A stretch of 64,000 bases of DNA from Planctomycetota bacterium (GTDB lineage: Bacteria; Planctomycetota; UBA8742; UBA2392). The notes below the pieces were generated by a model. That model was not told where the DNA came from and did no database searches. It saw only the letters and a list, made by a program, of their open reading frames with translations. Made by a program: the position numbers and the translations under genes. The DNA lies in NCBI GenBank assembly GCA_020849795.1, contig JADZFR010000038.1, positions 49,889 through 113,888 on the forward strand. The letters are read 5' to 3'. Within the stretch, counting starts at the first letter, position 1; each line of letters opens with the position of its first letter. Below, piece by piece: positions 34,276 to 42,852 of this stretch.

Positions 34276-35178
34276 GTGCCGCCTTCTGGTGCAGCCATGG
34301 AAGACAAACCCCGTCGCATACTTTTCGGTGTCGTCAACTTGACCCCCATTGGAATTGCCGCTGCGGCCATGGTCGCGCTGGCAGCCGTCATCACCGGCTT
34401 CTGGCTTGATGCGCAGACCGAACTCACGCAGCCGATGCTGTTCTGGCCGTTTGTCATTTTCGGTCTCACCGGAACCATGCTTGGTCTTGGCTTCGGCATG
34501 CGCAACGACGACAACTTTGCGCGCAACCTGATCGCGTCCTTTGGCGCGCTGCTGGCCTGGCGCTTTAGCTATTTCCCGTTCATGGTGGTTGCCGGCTGGA
34601 AGGGCAGCCTGGGCGAAGCGGTCACGCACGGCATCACCGGCATCAGTGTCGTCTACCCCTTTTTCGTCTTCTTCATCTTTGCGCAAAACCTTGGCATCGG
34701 CGTGATCGCCTCGGCTGCTGTGGCCAAACCCAGTGGCGAACCGACCAAGGGTCGGTTCCAGTTTGTGCGCAATATTGTGCACAAGCCGCCGCGTGTGCTG
34801 CTGTGGCTGCTGGCTGTGGTTGCGTTGCCGGTGGCGGGCATGGTCAGCTTCAGCACGAGCAGCGACCTGGTGCTGTTCAATGACGGGCCGTGGGCCGAGG
34901 GCATTGAAGCGCCGCCGATCCATGACCCGCAGACCAACCCCTACACCATCATCATGGAAGAACACGACCTTTCTGTTCCCGGGTGGGTGCTGGCGGTCAA
35001 CGCAAGGATTACGTACCCGCTGGTGCCGCACAGCCCGTGGGGCAGCGCGATGGCGGGCACGCTTGAGGCGCTTGCGCTGGAGAACCCGGTGGCTACCACG
35101 CGCGACCGCATCGACGAGCACTACCTTGCGTACATGGCGGCGCACGCGCGCATCCATGACCCCGAAATCAGTCGCTAA
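34276..35178 (+). CDS. Polytopic membrane protein, copy 1 of a tandem pair
   Basis: Unrecognised 300-residue inner-membrane protein. It has five or so hydrophobic helices in the first two thirds, then a soluble C-terminal region with NPYTIIMEEHDLSVPGWVL, the segment AVNARITYPLVPHSPWG and an RDRIDEHY motif. All these are repeated in the next gene. GTG 34276 is chosen because a good -10 box lies 8 bases upstream; ATG 34297 is the alternative. The family is not one I can name, and neighbours (desaturase, saccharopine-dehydrogenase-like protein) only hint at lipid work. Confidence 0.72.
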   Translation: MPPSGAAMEDKPRRILFGVVNLTPIGIAAAAMVALAAVITGFWLDAQTELTQPMLFWPFVIFGLTGTMLGLGFGMRNDDNFARNLIASFGALLAWRFSYFPFMVVAGWKGSLGEAVTHGITGISVVYPFFVFFIFAQNLGIGVIASAAVAKPSGEPTKGRFQFVRNIVHKPPRVLLWLLAVVALPVAGMVSFSTSSDLVLFNDGPWAEGIEAPPIHDPQTNPYTIIMEEHDLSVPGWVLAVNARITYPLVPHSPWGSAMAGTLEALALENPVATTRDRIDEHYLAYMAAHARIHDPEISR

Positions 35179-35229
35179 GCAAACCTACACTCAAACCTTA
35201 AAGGCGGATTCCAGCAGGCGTTGATCAAT

Positions 35230-36081
35230 ATGATACCCATTGAATACATTCTGGCGGCGGGCGGCGTTTTGGCCGCGTTGGCAGTTGTTCGCGGATTCTG
35301 GCTTGACTCGCGCAAGGCAATCACGCAGCCGCAACTGTTCTGGTCATTTCTGTTCTTCAGCCTGGGCGGCAGTCTACTGGGCTGGCGACTGGCTATGCGC
35401 AACGACCCTGATGTGCTGCGCAACGTGATCGGCCTTGTGGGGTCGCTGGTAGCATGGCGCTTCAGCTATTTCCCGTTCATGGTGGTCGCCGGCTGGAAAG
35501 CCAGCCTGTTCGAGTGGGGAACGCACCGGGTGATCCGGCGCAGCATCATCTACCCGGTGTTTTTGTTCTTCATCATGGCGCAACACGCGGGGGTGGGCTT
35601 CATCGGTGCGGCTGCAATTGCGATCGCGCAGACGCCTGTGCCTGACTGGGGACTGCCGGCCTGGATCCAGCAGTTGATTCACCAGCCGCCGCGCGAGTTG
35701 TTGTGGGCATTGGGTGCCGTTGCGTTGCCGGTTGCGGGATTAGTGAGTTTCAGTACCAAGCGCGACTTACGCGTCTTCAATGATGCGCCGGCGCGGGACC
35801 TGCCCAAGGTGCCGATCGGCGAGCCAAAGATAAACCCCTACGCAAAGATCATGCGCGAGCACAAGCTTTCGCTGCCATCATGGGTGCTGGCCGTGAACGC
35901 GCGTGTCACATATCCGCTGGTTCCGCACAGCCCGTGGGGCCGGGCGATGAAGGGGACCCTGGAAGAAACGGCGCTGGCAAACCCGCGCGCCACAACGCGC
36001 GACCGCGTGGACGAGCACTATCAGTCGTGGATCGCGTCGCACGCCCGCATTCATGAACCAGATGCCGGAGCCAGAGCTTGA
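35230..36081 (+). CDS. Polytopic membrane protein, copy 2 of a tandem pair
   Basis: A paralogue of the preceding gene: 283 residues from ATG 35230 (a TTG at 35221 is also open). Shared features include the early GFWLDSRK and TQPQLFW, the RFSYFPFMVVAGWK segment near residue 75, helices of the same order, and the C-terminal AVNARVTYPLVPHSPWG and TRDRVDEHY motifs. I estimate well over half identical residues in the C-terminal 100. Its stop overlaps the TTG start proposed for the next gene (TTGA), which suggests all three are one transcript. Confidence 0.75.
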   Translation: MIPIEYILAAGGVLAALAVVRGFWLDSRKAITQPQLFWSFLFFSLGGSLLGWRLAMRNDPDVLRNVIGLVGSLVAWRFSYFPFMVVAGWKASLFEWGTHRVIRRSIIYPVFLFFIMAQHAGVGFIGAAAIAIAQTPVPDWGLPAWIQQLIHQPPRELLWALGAVALPVAGLVSFSTKRDLRVFNDAPARDLPKVPIGEPKINPYAKIMREHKLSLPSWVLAVNARVTYPLVPHSPWGRAMKGTLEETALANPRATTRDRVDEHYQSWIASHARIHEPDAGARA

Positions 36082-37124
36082 GCCGCGTGATGGTGCTGGG
36101 TGGGCGCGGCTTGATCGGTCGGCGCATCCTGCGCCTGCTGCGCAGGTCTTTGCCCGACGCGGAACTGCTGTGCGCCGGGCGCCGTGAAACGCACATAGAT
36201 GGCGTGCGCTTCGTGGCGTTCGACATCGACGCCCCCTCACGCGAAGCGCTCTCTGGTGTCAACGTACTGATCAACACCGTCGGCCCCTTCGTCTATCGCG
36301 CTGCCCCGCTGCTGAAGCTGTGCGACGAAGCCGGGTGCCACTGGATCGACCTTTCCGAAACACCCGGGTTCATGCGCGAAGTGCGCGAGTTTCAGCCCGC
36401 CAACGTCGCCGCGATTACCGGGTGCAGCAGCGTTCCGGCGCTGATCGAGGTGTTCGCGCGCCTTTGGCGAGGGCGGCCCGACGTGGCCAGTGTACGCGCG
36501 CAGCTTTCCATCGGCACGAATAACGATGCGTCGGCGACGTTGCTCTACAGCATGCTGCTGCCGATCGGCCGCCGGGCAACTCACGGCTCGCGCTGGTTCA
36601 GCCAGACCTGGTTGCGCAGTCACGCATCCGACAAGCCGCGCCGCTATGGCACATACCCCAGCGGGCTTGAAGATACCGGCGTGTCCCTCGGCGATCGGGT
36701 GGTGCCGCTGCAATTCGGATTCGGCTTTGACCGGCGCAGTTACACCCGTGCGCTGCGTGTGTTCTCGTGTGTGGTCGGCGCCACGCCGCGCGGTTTGCTG
36801 CATTTCGGCTCGCGCATTGGGGCGGCGTTGTCGCCGTTGGCGCGCCCGCTGGGCACCAAAGTCGGCATCATGTCGATCGACGCGCTGGATGCGTCGGGCG
36901 GCGTCCTGGACAGCGTCGAAATCATCGCCCGCAGCAACGGCCTGGACGTGCCCTCCTGGCCCAGCGTCTGGGCCGCCGAAGCGCTGCTGGCGAACGCAAG
37001 CCCAAGCGGCAGTGTTAGTCTCGCTGATCTGATGACGCCACAAGAAGCCGAGAACCGCCTCCACGCGTCCGGATTCAGTGTGCTGCGTCCAACCGTCGCA
37101 GACTGCGGCGTTCCACACGCTTGA
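36078..37124 (+). CDS. Saccharopine-dehydrogenase-like NAD(P)-binding protein
   Basis: A 348-residue protein of the saccharopine dehydrogenase/trans-acting enoyl reductase-like group. The N-terminal Rossmann fold carries MVLGGRGLIGRRILRLL (near residues 5-20) and NTVGPFVYRAAPLLKLC, the standard pattern. The rest is the mixed alpha/beta part of this family, ending in a hydrophobic segment. The gene may begin at TTG 36078, overlapping the previous stop, or ATG 36090. Its neighbours are membrane proteins and a desaturase, consistent with a redox step on a lipid, but the reaction is unknown. Confidence 0.8.
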   Translation: MSRVMVLGGRGLIGRRILRLLRRSLPDAELLCAGRRETHIDGVRFVAFDIDAPSREALSGVNVLINTVGPFVYRAAPLLKLCDEAGCHWIDLSETPGFMREVREFQPANVAAITGCSSVPALIEVFARLWRGRPDVASVRAQLSIGTNNDASATLLYSMLLPIGRRATHGSRWFSQTWLRSHASDKPRRYGTYPSGLEDTGVSLGDRVVPLQFGFGFDRRSYTRALRVFSCVVGATPRGLLHFGSRIGAALSPLARPLGTKVGIMSIDALDASGGVLDSVEIIARSNGLDVPSWPSVWAAEALLANASPSGSVSLADLMTPQEAENRLHASGFSVLRPTVADCGVPHA

Positions 37125-37174
37125 TTGCATTAAGGGCTGACTGCGCCAACTGCACAATGATCAGTGTGCGCTCG

Positions 37175-37202
37175 TGTCAACTATTGGACATTCCACTTGA
37201 CA
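37175..37202. promoter_or_regulatory. Inverted repeat overlapping the -35 box
   Basis: TGTCAA (37175-37180) and TTGACA (37197-37202) are inverted copies separated by 16 bases; the second copy is the -35 box of the poly-G promoter. It could be a regulator site or chance. Confidence 0.35.
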
Positions 37203-37230
37203 AATTGGGGGGGGGGGGGGGGGATATACT
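37197..37230 (+). promoter_or_regulatory. Promoter with poly-G spacer, candidate phase-variable switch
   Basis: Consensus -35 TTGACA (37197-37202) and near-consensus -10 TATACT (37225-37230) are separated by 22 bases, 17 of which are an unbroken G run. The usual spacer is 16-18 bases, so as sequenced the promoter should be weak; loss of about five G would bring it to 17. This is the layout of slipped-strand phase-variable promoters such as those of Neisseria porA and opc. Transcription would start near 37237, 35 bases before the gene. Confidence 0.75.
37207..37223. repeat. Homopolymer of 17 G
   Basis: The longest mononucleotide run in the window, lying wholly between the -35 and -10 boxes of the gene at 37272. 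Its length may be misread by sequencing. Confidence 0.95.
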
Positions 37231-37271
37231 GTGGGTTTGAAGGATCGCTCAACGCCCAATTGGAGACGACA

Positions 37272-37964
37272 ATGGCTGGTCGCACACTGTTTGCAGGAGT
37301 GGGTGTCATGCTGCTGAGCGCCCTTGGGCTCGGCATTGTCTTGGCTGACCCCCAGTTTACCGCGATCTTCAGCCCCGACGAAACGTCTGCCGTTTACCAA
37401 ACCTATGGTTCTGTGGATGCAGAGGCGGACAAGGGCAGCGGAAACTCAACGTGGGTTGAGTCGTATGCGCATGTGTCCGGAGAGTCCGGACAGCTCAAGA
37501 GCGCATTTGCCGGCATCTTCGATGGCAACGACATTCTTGGTACGATTACGGACGGTACGGAACCGTACACCTTCCAATACGCGTTTTACGGCAGAGTCGA
37601 AGGTTCGGTTTGGGTTGAGAATCACTACCTGCTGACCGGGACTGCTTACCTTGCCACGAACGAGTCGGAAGTATCGTTTGATACGTTGCAAACTATGCCT
37701 CTCATGAATGATGATGAAGCAAGGATTCAGAATGAGGCGCAAGGCGATACATCTTACGCCGAAGTCAGCGATTCTGGCCAAACAGAGCCAGATGTAATCA
37801 ACCAATTCAGCGTACACTACCGCCTGCGCTCGTACGCGTTCGCTGGAACGAATCGGCCCGAACTTGAGGTGTTCAGCAGTTGCCCCGCCGATTGTGAAGC
37901 CAGCGGTTGGATGGAGGGCTACGACGCCAGCGGCAAAGTCGGCATTACAATCTACTTCTCATAA
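37272..37964 (+). CDS. Secreted beta-rich protein of lower GC content, possibly phase-variable
   Basis: Unrecognised 230-residue exported protein. The signal peptide (about 1-25, ending GIVLADP) precedes an acidic, Thr/Ser/Gly-rich mature part that looks mainly beta-stranded, with one CPADC pair near residue 205. GGAG sits 6-9 bases before ATG 37272; the longer frame from 37164 would run through the promoter. Two rows inside it (37381-37440 and 37681-37740) are 55% and 43% GC against 68% for a row of the preceding gene (36901-36960), which suggests acquisition or relaxed selection. The poly-G promoter ahead suggests a surface-exposed, switchable product. Confidence 0.75.
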   Translation: MAGRTLFAGVGVMLLSALGLGIVLADPQFTAIFSPDETSAVYQTYGSVDAEADKGSGNSTWVESYAHVSGESGQLKSAFAGIFDGNDILGTITDGTEPYTFQYAFYGRVEGSVWVENHYLLTGTAYLATNESEVSFDTLQTMPLMNDDEARIQNEAQGDTSYAEVSDSGQTEPDVINQFSVHYRLRSYAFAGTNRPELEVFSSCPADCEASGWMEGYDASGKVGITIYFS

Positions 37965-38025
37965 GTCATTAAGTAGCTGCTTTGGCTCATTGGTGGCTTG
38001 AGCCGCGTTGATTGCCGGTGGAATC

Positions 38026-39924
38026 ATGGCCATGGAAACACCAATGCCTGATCGAAGGCGGGCCAAGTACGCGGTGCTCGTTGCGCTGCTGTGCCTGTTT
38101 GTTCTTGTCGGGCTCTTGCTGATTTGGCAATGGCCCGAACCCTCGACTCAGGTTACCTACAACAAGCCCGCGGTCGCCCCGGTAGCCAGGCCCGCGAAAC
38201 CGCAGCCAATTGCAGCCAACAGTGAACCGGACGAAACACCGGCGGAACCCATCGACCCGGTTGAAGCGCCAGTGCCGGCTGTGCCCCAACCCAAGAAAGT
38301 CGTTATTGCCTTTCGTACCCATGACGACCAGCCTGTTGCCGGCATCGGTTTTGAGTACGCCTTTGAAACTGTGGAGCAATTTGTCAGGCGTCCCAAGAAT
38401 GCCGGTGAGCAGGATGTCTCGTGGACTACCGGCACTGTGGGCGGGGGCGGCACCGCCCAGGTGCGGTCAACACTTGGCCCGGATGAGCTGGAATATCTGA
38501 GCATTCGGCCGCTGGCGCTGTTGTGGAAGCTGCGGACGAATCCACTGGACGCGCGAAGGGGGCAATTGCCCGGCAGCGTTCTGGTAGAGGTCAAGGCAGA
38601 CGGGCAACATGTGGTGGTTCGCCTCGAGCGAACCAACCGGGTTGCTGTCGAGGTCATTTATGGCGACGGCGCGCCCTTTGCCGGCAGGATCCGGCTACTT
38701 TTCGTCTCGGGCGAGGGTGCGCGCTTCAAGGACCATGGCCTGGTGTGGTTGACGCTGGAAGAAGGTGAAACCGGGTATGTGGACATTCCGGACCAGACGA
38801 CTCGCGTGTCGATGTTTACTGCCGGTCTGCGGATGGGTTGGCAGCAGCCCGCGACGTTCTTGTTCCAGATTGACGCCCACGCGCGCACTTTGAAGGCAAT
38901 CGTGCCGGTCGCCACCAAGCTGATGTACGGTGTGCGCGTTGACCTTTCGCGGTTGCCATCTTCTGCGGACTGGAAACTTGAATTCCGTCGCAATGGGCTC
39001 ACCGGCATTGGCCCTAGCGGTGTGTTGAAGTGGGGCAGCGCATACACAAACTTCGCGCTGGGTTTCGATGGCGATTTCGAAATCCGCATTGAAGGCGCGC
39101 TCGGCGTCTGGGACAGCGGCGCCTTCCGTGTCGGCCCCGACGAAGTGCGCGAGTTCGTCGCCGAAGTAACCCTTCCTGTCACAATTCGGCTGCGCGCTGT
39201 GGACCCATACGGCACCCCGATTGGTCGCAGCTCTGCCACTGTCCGCGGGCATCTGTTGCCCTCATGGGAAATGTACCGCCTGCGCGAGAGGTCTGCCCGG
39301 CGCGCCAAAGAACGTGCCAAAGAACGCGCTGCATCCGGCAAGGAGCCTATCAAGGAAGGACCGTCTAAAGCCAAGCTCCCGCCGCCAACCGGTCAGAACG
39401 GAGCCCTCGCGTACGCGGAACCGAACGGTGAAATCACTCTCAGTGGTGTCGCAAGCAGCCTGAGAATGCTCTACGTCGAAGGTGACGGATACGAGCAGAC
39501 GGAAGTGCCTTTCAACGCGAAACCCGGCGACCAGTTAGACCTTGGCGACGTGGTGCTGAAGCCGGCGGCAGGCTCAATCACGTTCAAGTTCGTCAATGCC
39601 GAGCCAGGGGCCGAGTTCCTTTACACCGTCGGGAAAGAACGCTCAGGCCCCGGCGGAGAGCGCGGCACCACAAGCGGCTCGGCTGTTCACACCGTCACCG
39701 GCTTGAGTATCAACCGAGGCGTGTACTGGGTTGTGGTGTTTACCAAGGGAACCACCGAGACGGTCGAGGAGGGCACCCTCGTTCGGAGTGGCGCCAAACT
39801 AGTGGATCAGCACGTGACGCTGACTGAAACTGAGGCGGGGTTCGTGCTGGAAATTGACGTCCGCAACCCGCCCTACAAGCGACCGCCGACTCCACCGTCC
39901 GCTTCGGTACCCGACGAAGATTGA
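38026..39924 (+). CDS. Bitopic protein with large periplasmic region
   Basis: Unrecognised; 632 residues from ATG 38026 (TTG 38008 is also open). A cytoplasmic start (PMPDRRRAK) is followed by one membrane helix (about 16-36), a proline-rich linker (40-85) and about 540 residues of mostly beta structure. The pattern of short strands with G-x-V and D-x-D turns, as in VVIAFRTHDDQPVAGIGFEY, resembles carboxypeptidase-regulatory-like (CarboxypepD_reg) repeats, but I cannot confirm it. A charged helix (about 415-450) interrupts the beta region. It ends 8 bases from the convergent phosphatase gene. Confidence 0.7.
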   Translation: MAMETPMPDRRRAKYAVLVALLCLFVLVGLLLIWQWPEPSTQVTYNKPAVAPVARPAKPQPIAANSEPDETPAEPIDPVEAPVPAVPQPKKVVIAFRTHDDQPVAGIGFEYAFETVEQFVRRPKNAGEQDVSWTTGTVGGGGTAQVRSTLGPDELEYLSIRPLALLWKLRTNPLDARRGQLPGSVLVEVKADGQHVVVRLERTNRVAVEVIYGDGAPFAGRIRLLFVSGEGARFKDHGLVWLTLEEGETGYVDIPDQTTRVSMFTAGLRMGWQQPATFLFQIDAHARTLKAIVPVATKLMYGVRVDLSRLPSSADWKLEFRRNGLTGIGPSGVLKWGSAYTNFALGFDGDFEIRIEGALGVWDSGAFRVGPDEVREFVAEVTLPVTIRLRAVDPYGTPIGRSSATVRGHLLPSWEMYRLRERSARRAKERAKERAASGKEPIKEGPSKAKLPPPTGQNGALAYAEPNGEITLSGVASSLRMLYVEGDGYEQTEVPFNAKPGDQLDLGDVVLKPAAGSITFKFVNAEPGAEFLYTVGKERSGPGGERGTTSGSAVHTVTGLSINRGVYWVVVFTKGTTETVEEGTLVRSGAKLVDQHVTLTETEAGFVLEIDVRNPPYKRPPTPPSASVPDED

Positions 39925-39931
39925 GCGAAAG

Positions 39932-41176
39932 CTACCGCACGTTGAAAATGTCTTCTTCGTCGTCGAGGTTGCCGAACAGTGTGATGGTCTGGCTGTCCTC
40001 CAGCACCACCGACTCGCGCGTGATGGCGATGATCAGCACGTCGTCCACGGCGCGGTGTCCCGCGTGGGCCGCCTGGTAGATCAGCTCGGGCACGTTGTCG
40101 GTCGGTTTTGCGCGCTCGAGCACCTTGTGAATGCCGGGGTAGTCAAACTCTTCGCCGTCGTCCTTGAGGCACTCGATGATGCCGTCCGTGAACATCACCA
40201 CACGGCCGCCCGGTTCAAGGTTGGAACTGTGCACCTGGATGGCATCGGCCCAGTTGGCACTGCGCTTGAGCCCCAGCGCCACGCCCGCCGTCAGCACGTC
40301 TTCGCGGGTGCCGTCGGCTTTCACGAACACCGGGTGCGGAATGCCGCAACGCGCGTGCTGCCAGTTGCCGCTGACCACATCCAGCACGCCCACCAGCGCT
40401 GCCACGAACTTGCCCTGTGGAATGTCGTCGGCAAGTTCATCGTTGGCAAAGCGCAGGCCATCGCGCAGGTCGCCTTGCTTGATGCGCATGCCGATGCTGA
40501 TCACTTTGCGCGCCATCGACTGAATCACCGCGGCCTGGATGCCGTGGCCGGTCACGTCCCCCACCACCACGCAAAGCCGCCGCTCATCCAGCCAGAAGAA
40601 GTCATAAAAGTCGCCGCCGATGAACCCGCCGCTGGGGGCGAAATGCACGTCGATGCGAATGCCGTCAGGGCGCGGCGGAGTTGCCAGCATGGTCGTGAAG
40701 TTCTGCGCCGCATCGGTCAGGTCGATTGTGGTGGCGCGCACTTCGCGCTCAAGGCGCATGATCTGGCTGCGCAGTTCGTGGCGTTCGCGCTTGCGCGACT
40801 GCTTTTGGCGAGTGGTCTGGCGGATGATGGTCTCGACCTGCAGTTTCAGCGCATCGAGATCCACGGGCTTTTTGAAGATGGCAAAAATGTCGCACTGGTA
40901 CGTGCTGAGCGCCGAGTCGGTGTTGCCGCCATCGACCAACAAGACGACCGGCACGCGGGAAAGCCGCCGGTCCCGCGACAGGTGCATCAGGAACTCGACA
41001 CCTTCGTCTCCAAGTTTCTGGTCGCTGATCACAAGCGCGGGGACCTTGCGCAGGCTGGCCTTGCGCGCCTCTTCACTGTTCTCGGCCGCAGTGACGTCGT
41101 GGCCGCCGGCGCGCAGCATTTCGCTGACGCTTTCCCGGATCGCGCTTTCACCTTCGATCAGAAGAATGTCGGCCAT
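39932..41176 (-). CDS. Response regulator with PP2C (SpoIIE/RsbU-type) phosphatase
   Basis: A 414-residue two-domain protein. Residues 1-120 are a receiver domain; the phosphoacceptor is the Asp in LVISDQKL and the switch Lys is in FKKPVD, while the acidic pair at the start is E-x-E. After a coiled-coil linker (about 125-165), residues 175-400 form a PP2C-type Ser/Thr phosphatase with FIGGDFYDFFWL and VVVGDVTGHGIQAA metal-binding motifs. Such proteins usually act on anti-sigma-antagonist partners. It lies 3 bases after a paralogous gene of the same layout. Confidence 0.9.
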   Translation of the reverse strand: MADILLIEGESAIRESVSEMLRAGGHDVTAAENSEEARKASLRKVPALVISDQKLGDEGVEFLMHLSRDRRLSRVPVVLLVDGGNTDSALSTYQCDIFAIFKKPVDLDALKLQVETIIRQTTRQKQSRKRERHELRSQIMRLEREVRATTIDLTDAAQNFTTMLATPPRPDGIRIDVHFAPSGGFIGGDFYDFFWLDERRLCVVVGDVTGHGIQAAVIQSMARKVISIGMRIKQGDLRDGLRFANDELADDIPQGKFVAALVGVLDVVSGNWQHARCGIPHPVFVKADGTREDVLTAGVALGLKRSANWADAIQVHSSNLEPGGRVVMFTDGIIECLKDDGEEFDYPGIHKVLERAKPTDNVPELIYQAAHAGHRAVDDVLIIAITRESVVLEDSQTITLFGNLDDEEDIFNVR

Positions 41177-41179
41177 TCG

Positions 41180-42352
41180 CTACTTCCGCGCAATACTGAT
41201 CAGCGTCGCGTCGTCGTCGGCGCGATGATCCAAATTCGCCTTCTCGCAGATTGTAGCGATCATACTGCCGTCTTTGGGAGTTTCCTTTATGGCCTTCATC
41301 ACTCCCTCGACGTCAAACTGCTCTTTCTTGTCGTCATCAAGGTAGCACTCGATGATGCCATCTGACATCAACAGCATGCCCTGGCCGGCTTCCAACGTAA
41401 CGCCGTACGTCCCCACACCGATGGCCCAGTCGGCCTTCTTGCTGAGCCCCAGGGGCCCCCCGGGCGTCATCAGCGGCTCGCACTCGCGGTCGGCTTTGAC
41501 CAGAATCGGGTACGGAATGCCGCACCGCACGTGGCGCCACTCGTGCGTTTCCGTGTTCAGGATGCCGATGGTGGCTGCCACAAAGCTGCCGGGTGGCAGG
41601 TCGTTGGTCAGTTCGCGGTTCGAAAACTCGACGACCTTCTGCAGGTTGTCCATCTCTTGCCGCAGCGCCAGGCTGATCAGTTTGCGCGCCATCGTCTGCA
41701 GGATCGCCGCCTGGATGCCATGTCCGCTTACATCCCCCACCACCACGGCCAGCCGGTCGCGATCAAGCCACACGAAGTCATAGAAGTCCCCGCCCAGCTT
41801 GCCGTACGGGCGGTACTTCACCTCAATCGTGTAGCCATCGACTTTCGGCGTCTTGGGCTGCATCCACGTGAAGTGGCGCTCCGCCTCGCTCATGTCTTCT
41901 TCTGTCGCCTGCACCTGGGTCTCCAGGCGCTCGATGCGCGACATGTACATTTCCTTGCTGAGCTTGCGGCTGAACTTGTAGGCAAGGTTCAGGCGCGTGT
42001 GGGCGCCGATCTTGGCAACCAGGATGTCTGTGTTGAACGGCTTGTGCACGAAGTCAACGATGTCCCACTTGAAGGTGCGGGTCAGCAGGTCCTGGTCGGC
42101 GTCCGCGGCCATCATCATGATCGGCACACGCGCCAGCGAGGCCTCGCTGCGCAGTTCCTCGAGCAGTTCCATCACCGACATGTCCGGCAGCTTGATATCC
42201 AGCAGAATCAGGTCGGGGTCGTGATCCTGCGCTTCGTGCAGGGTTGCGCGCGCGGTGGCGGCTTCCAGCACGCTGTGCCCTGCCTTGGCAAGCACCTGCT
42301 TGAGTTCAGCCCGCACAGCCGGATCGTCATCAGAAATCAGGACAAGTGACAC
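41180..42352 (-). CDS. Response regulator with PP2C (SpoIIE/RsbU-type) phosphatase, paralogue
   Basis: A second receiver-PP2C protein, 390 residues from GTG 42352. The receiver domain is more typical than its neighbour's, with D-D-D near residue 10, LLDIKLPD for the phosphoacceptor and a VHKPF lysine. The PP2C part has GGDFYDFVWL and VVVGDVSGHGIQAAIL. The two genes differ in their receiver pockets, so they probably respond to different kinases while sharing an output. The frame continues upstream to 42442 without a good ribosome site. Confidence 0.9.
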   Translation of the reverse strand: MSLVLISDDDPAVRAELKQVLAKAGHSVLEAATARATLHEAQDHDPDLILLDIKLPDMSVMELLEELRSEASLARVPIMMMAADADQDLLTRTFKWDIVDFVHKPFNTDILVAKIGAHTRLNLAYKFSRKLSKEMYMSRIERLETQVQATEEDMSEAERHFTWMQPKTPKVDGYTIEVKYRPYGKLGGDFYDFVWLDRDRLAVVVGDVSGHGIQAAILQTMARKLISLALRQEMDNLQKVVEFSNRELTNDLPPGSFVAATIGILNTETHEWRHVRCGIPYPILVKADRECEPLMTPGGPLGLSKKADWAIGVGTYGVTLEAGQGMLLMSDGIIECYLDDDKKEQFDVEGVMKAIKETPKDGSMIATICEKANLDHRADDDATLISIARK

Positions 42353-42459
42353 GCTGGAACTCCAAGGCCGTGGTGGGCACCCGAAGCCTAAACGATAAAC
42401 CGCACGCGGACAAGACGTTACATACAGGCCCACTCGCCGCATCTCTGCTGCAGTGGCAA

Positions 42460-42837
42460 TCAGCGAATGGTCCGCAGCGAAGTGCGGGTTTGCTCAAGCT
42501 CTGCCGCCTTGCTGTCCAAAGTGTCGGCGATACTGAGCGAGCGTGAGGAACCAAATGTTGGTGCGGGTGTCGGCTGCGGCGACGTGCCGGGCGGCCGTGT
42601 CGTGGTGGGCCCGGTCACGCTTGCGCCGGTGACGTCGGCCTCGGCGCGTAAATCTTTGGCTGCGTCTTTCAGGGCCTTGGTCGCAGACTCTACGGCTTGC
42701 TGCATGACGCCGTTTTCCTGCTCGATCTTTTCAAGCTGCGCCTTGGTTGGTTGCACGACCTGCGTCCAAAGCCCGCCAATGCCCAAAGATGAACCCAGAA
42801 CAAACCCGATCACGAAAATAGTCAGCGAGCTGCGCAT
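42460..42837 (-). CDS. Small membrane-anchored coiled-coil protein
   Basis: Not recognised. A 125-residue protein with an N-terminal membrane segment (LTIFVIGFVLGSSLGIGGLW, residues about 5-24), a heptad-like coiled coil (about 32-70) and a Thr/Pro-rich part followed by a second short helix. It sits 15 bases after the lipoprotein gene at 42853 and 107 bases before the phosphatase pair, in the same orientation, so it may belong to that group. No functional motif is present. Confidence 0.65.
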   Translation of the reverse strand: MRSSLTIFVIGFVLGSSLGIGGLWTQVVQPTKAQLEKIEQENGVMQQAVESATKALKDAAKDLRAEADVTGASVTGPTTTRPPGTSPQPTPAPTFGSSRSLSIADTLDSKAAELEQTRTSLRTIR

Positions 42838-42852
42838 CGAAGTCTCCCAAGG

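Noticed and set aside
37207..37223. The G17 run dismissed as an assembly error
   Set aside because: Not dismissed: its exact placement between two good promoter boxes argues against chance, although its precise length is uncertain.
42352..42442. Extra N-terminal 30 residues for the second receiver-phosphatase
   Set aside because: They lack any domain pattern and the receiver domain begins at the GTG at 42352.
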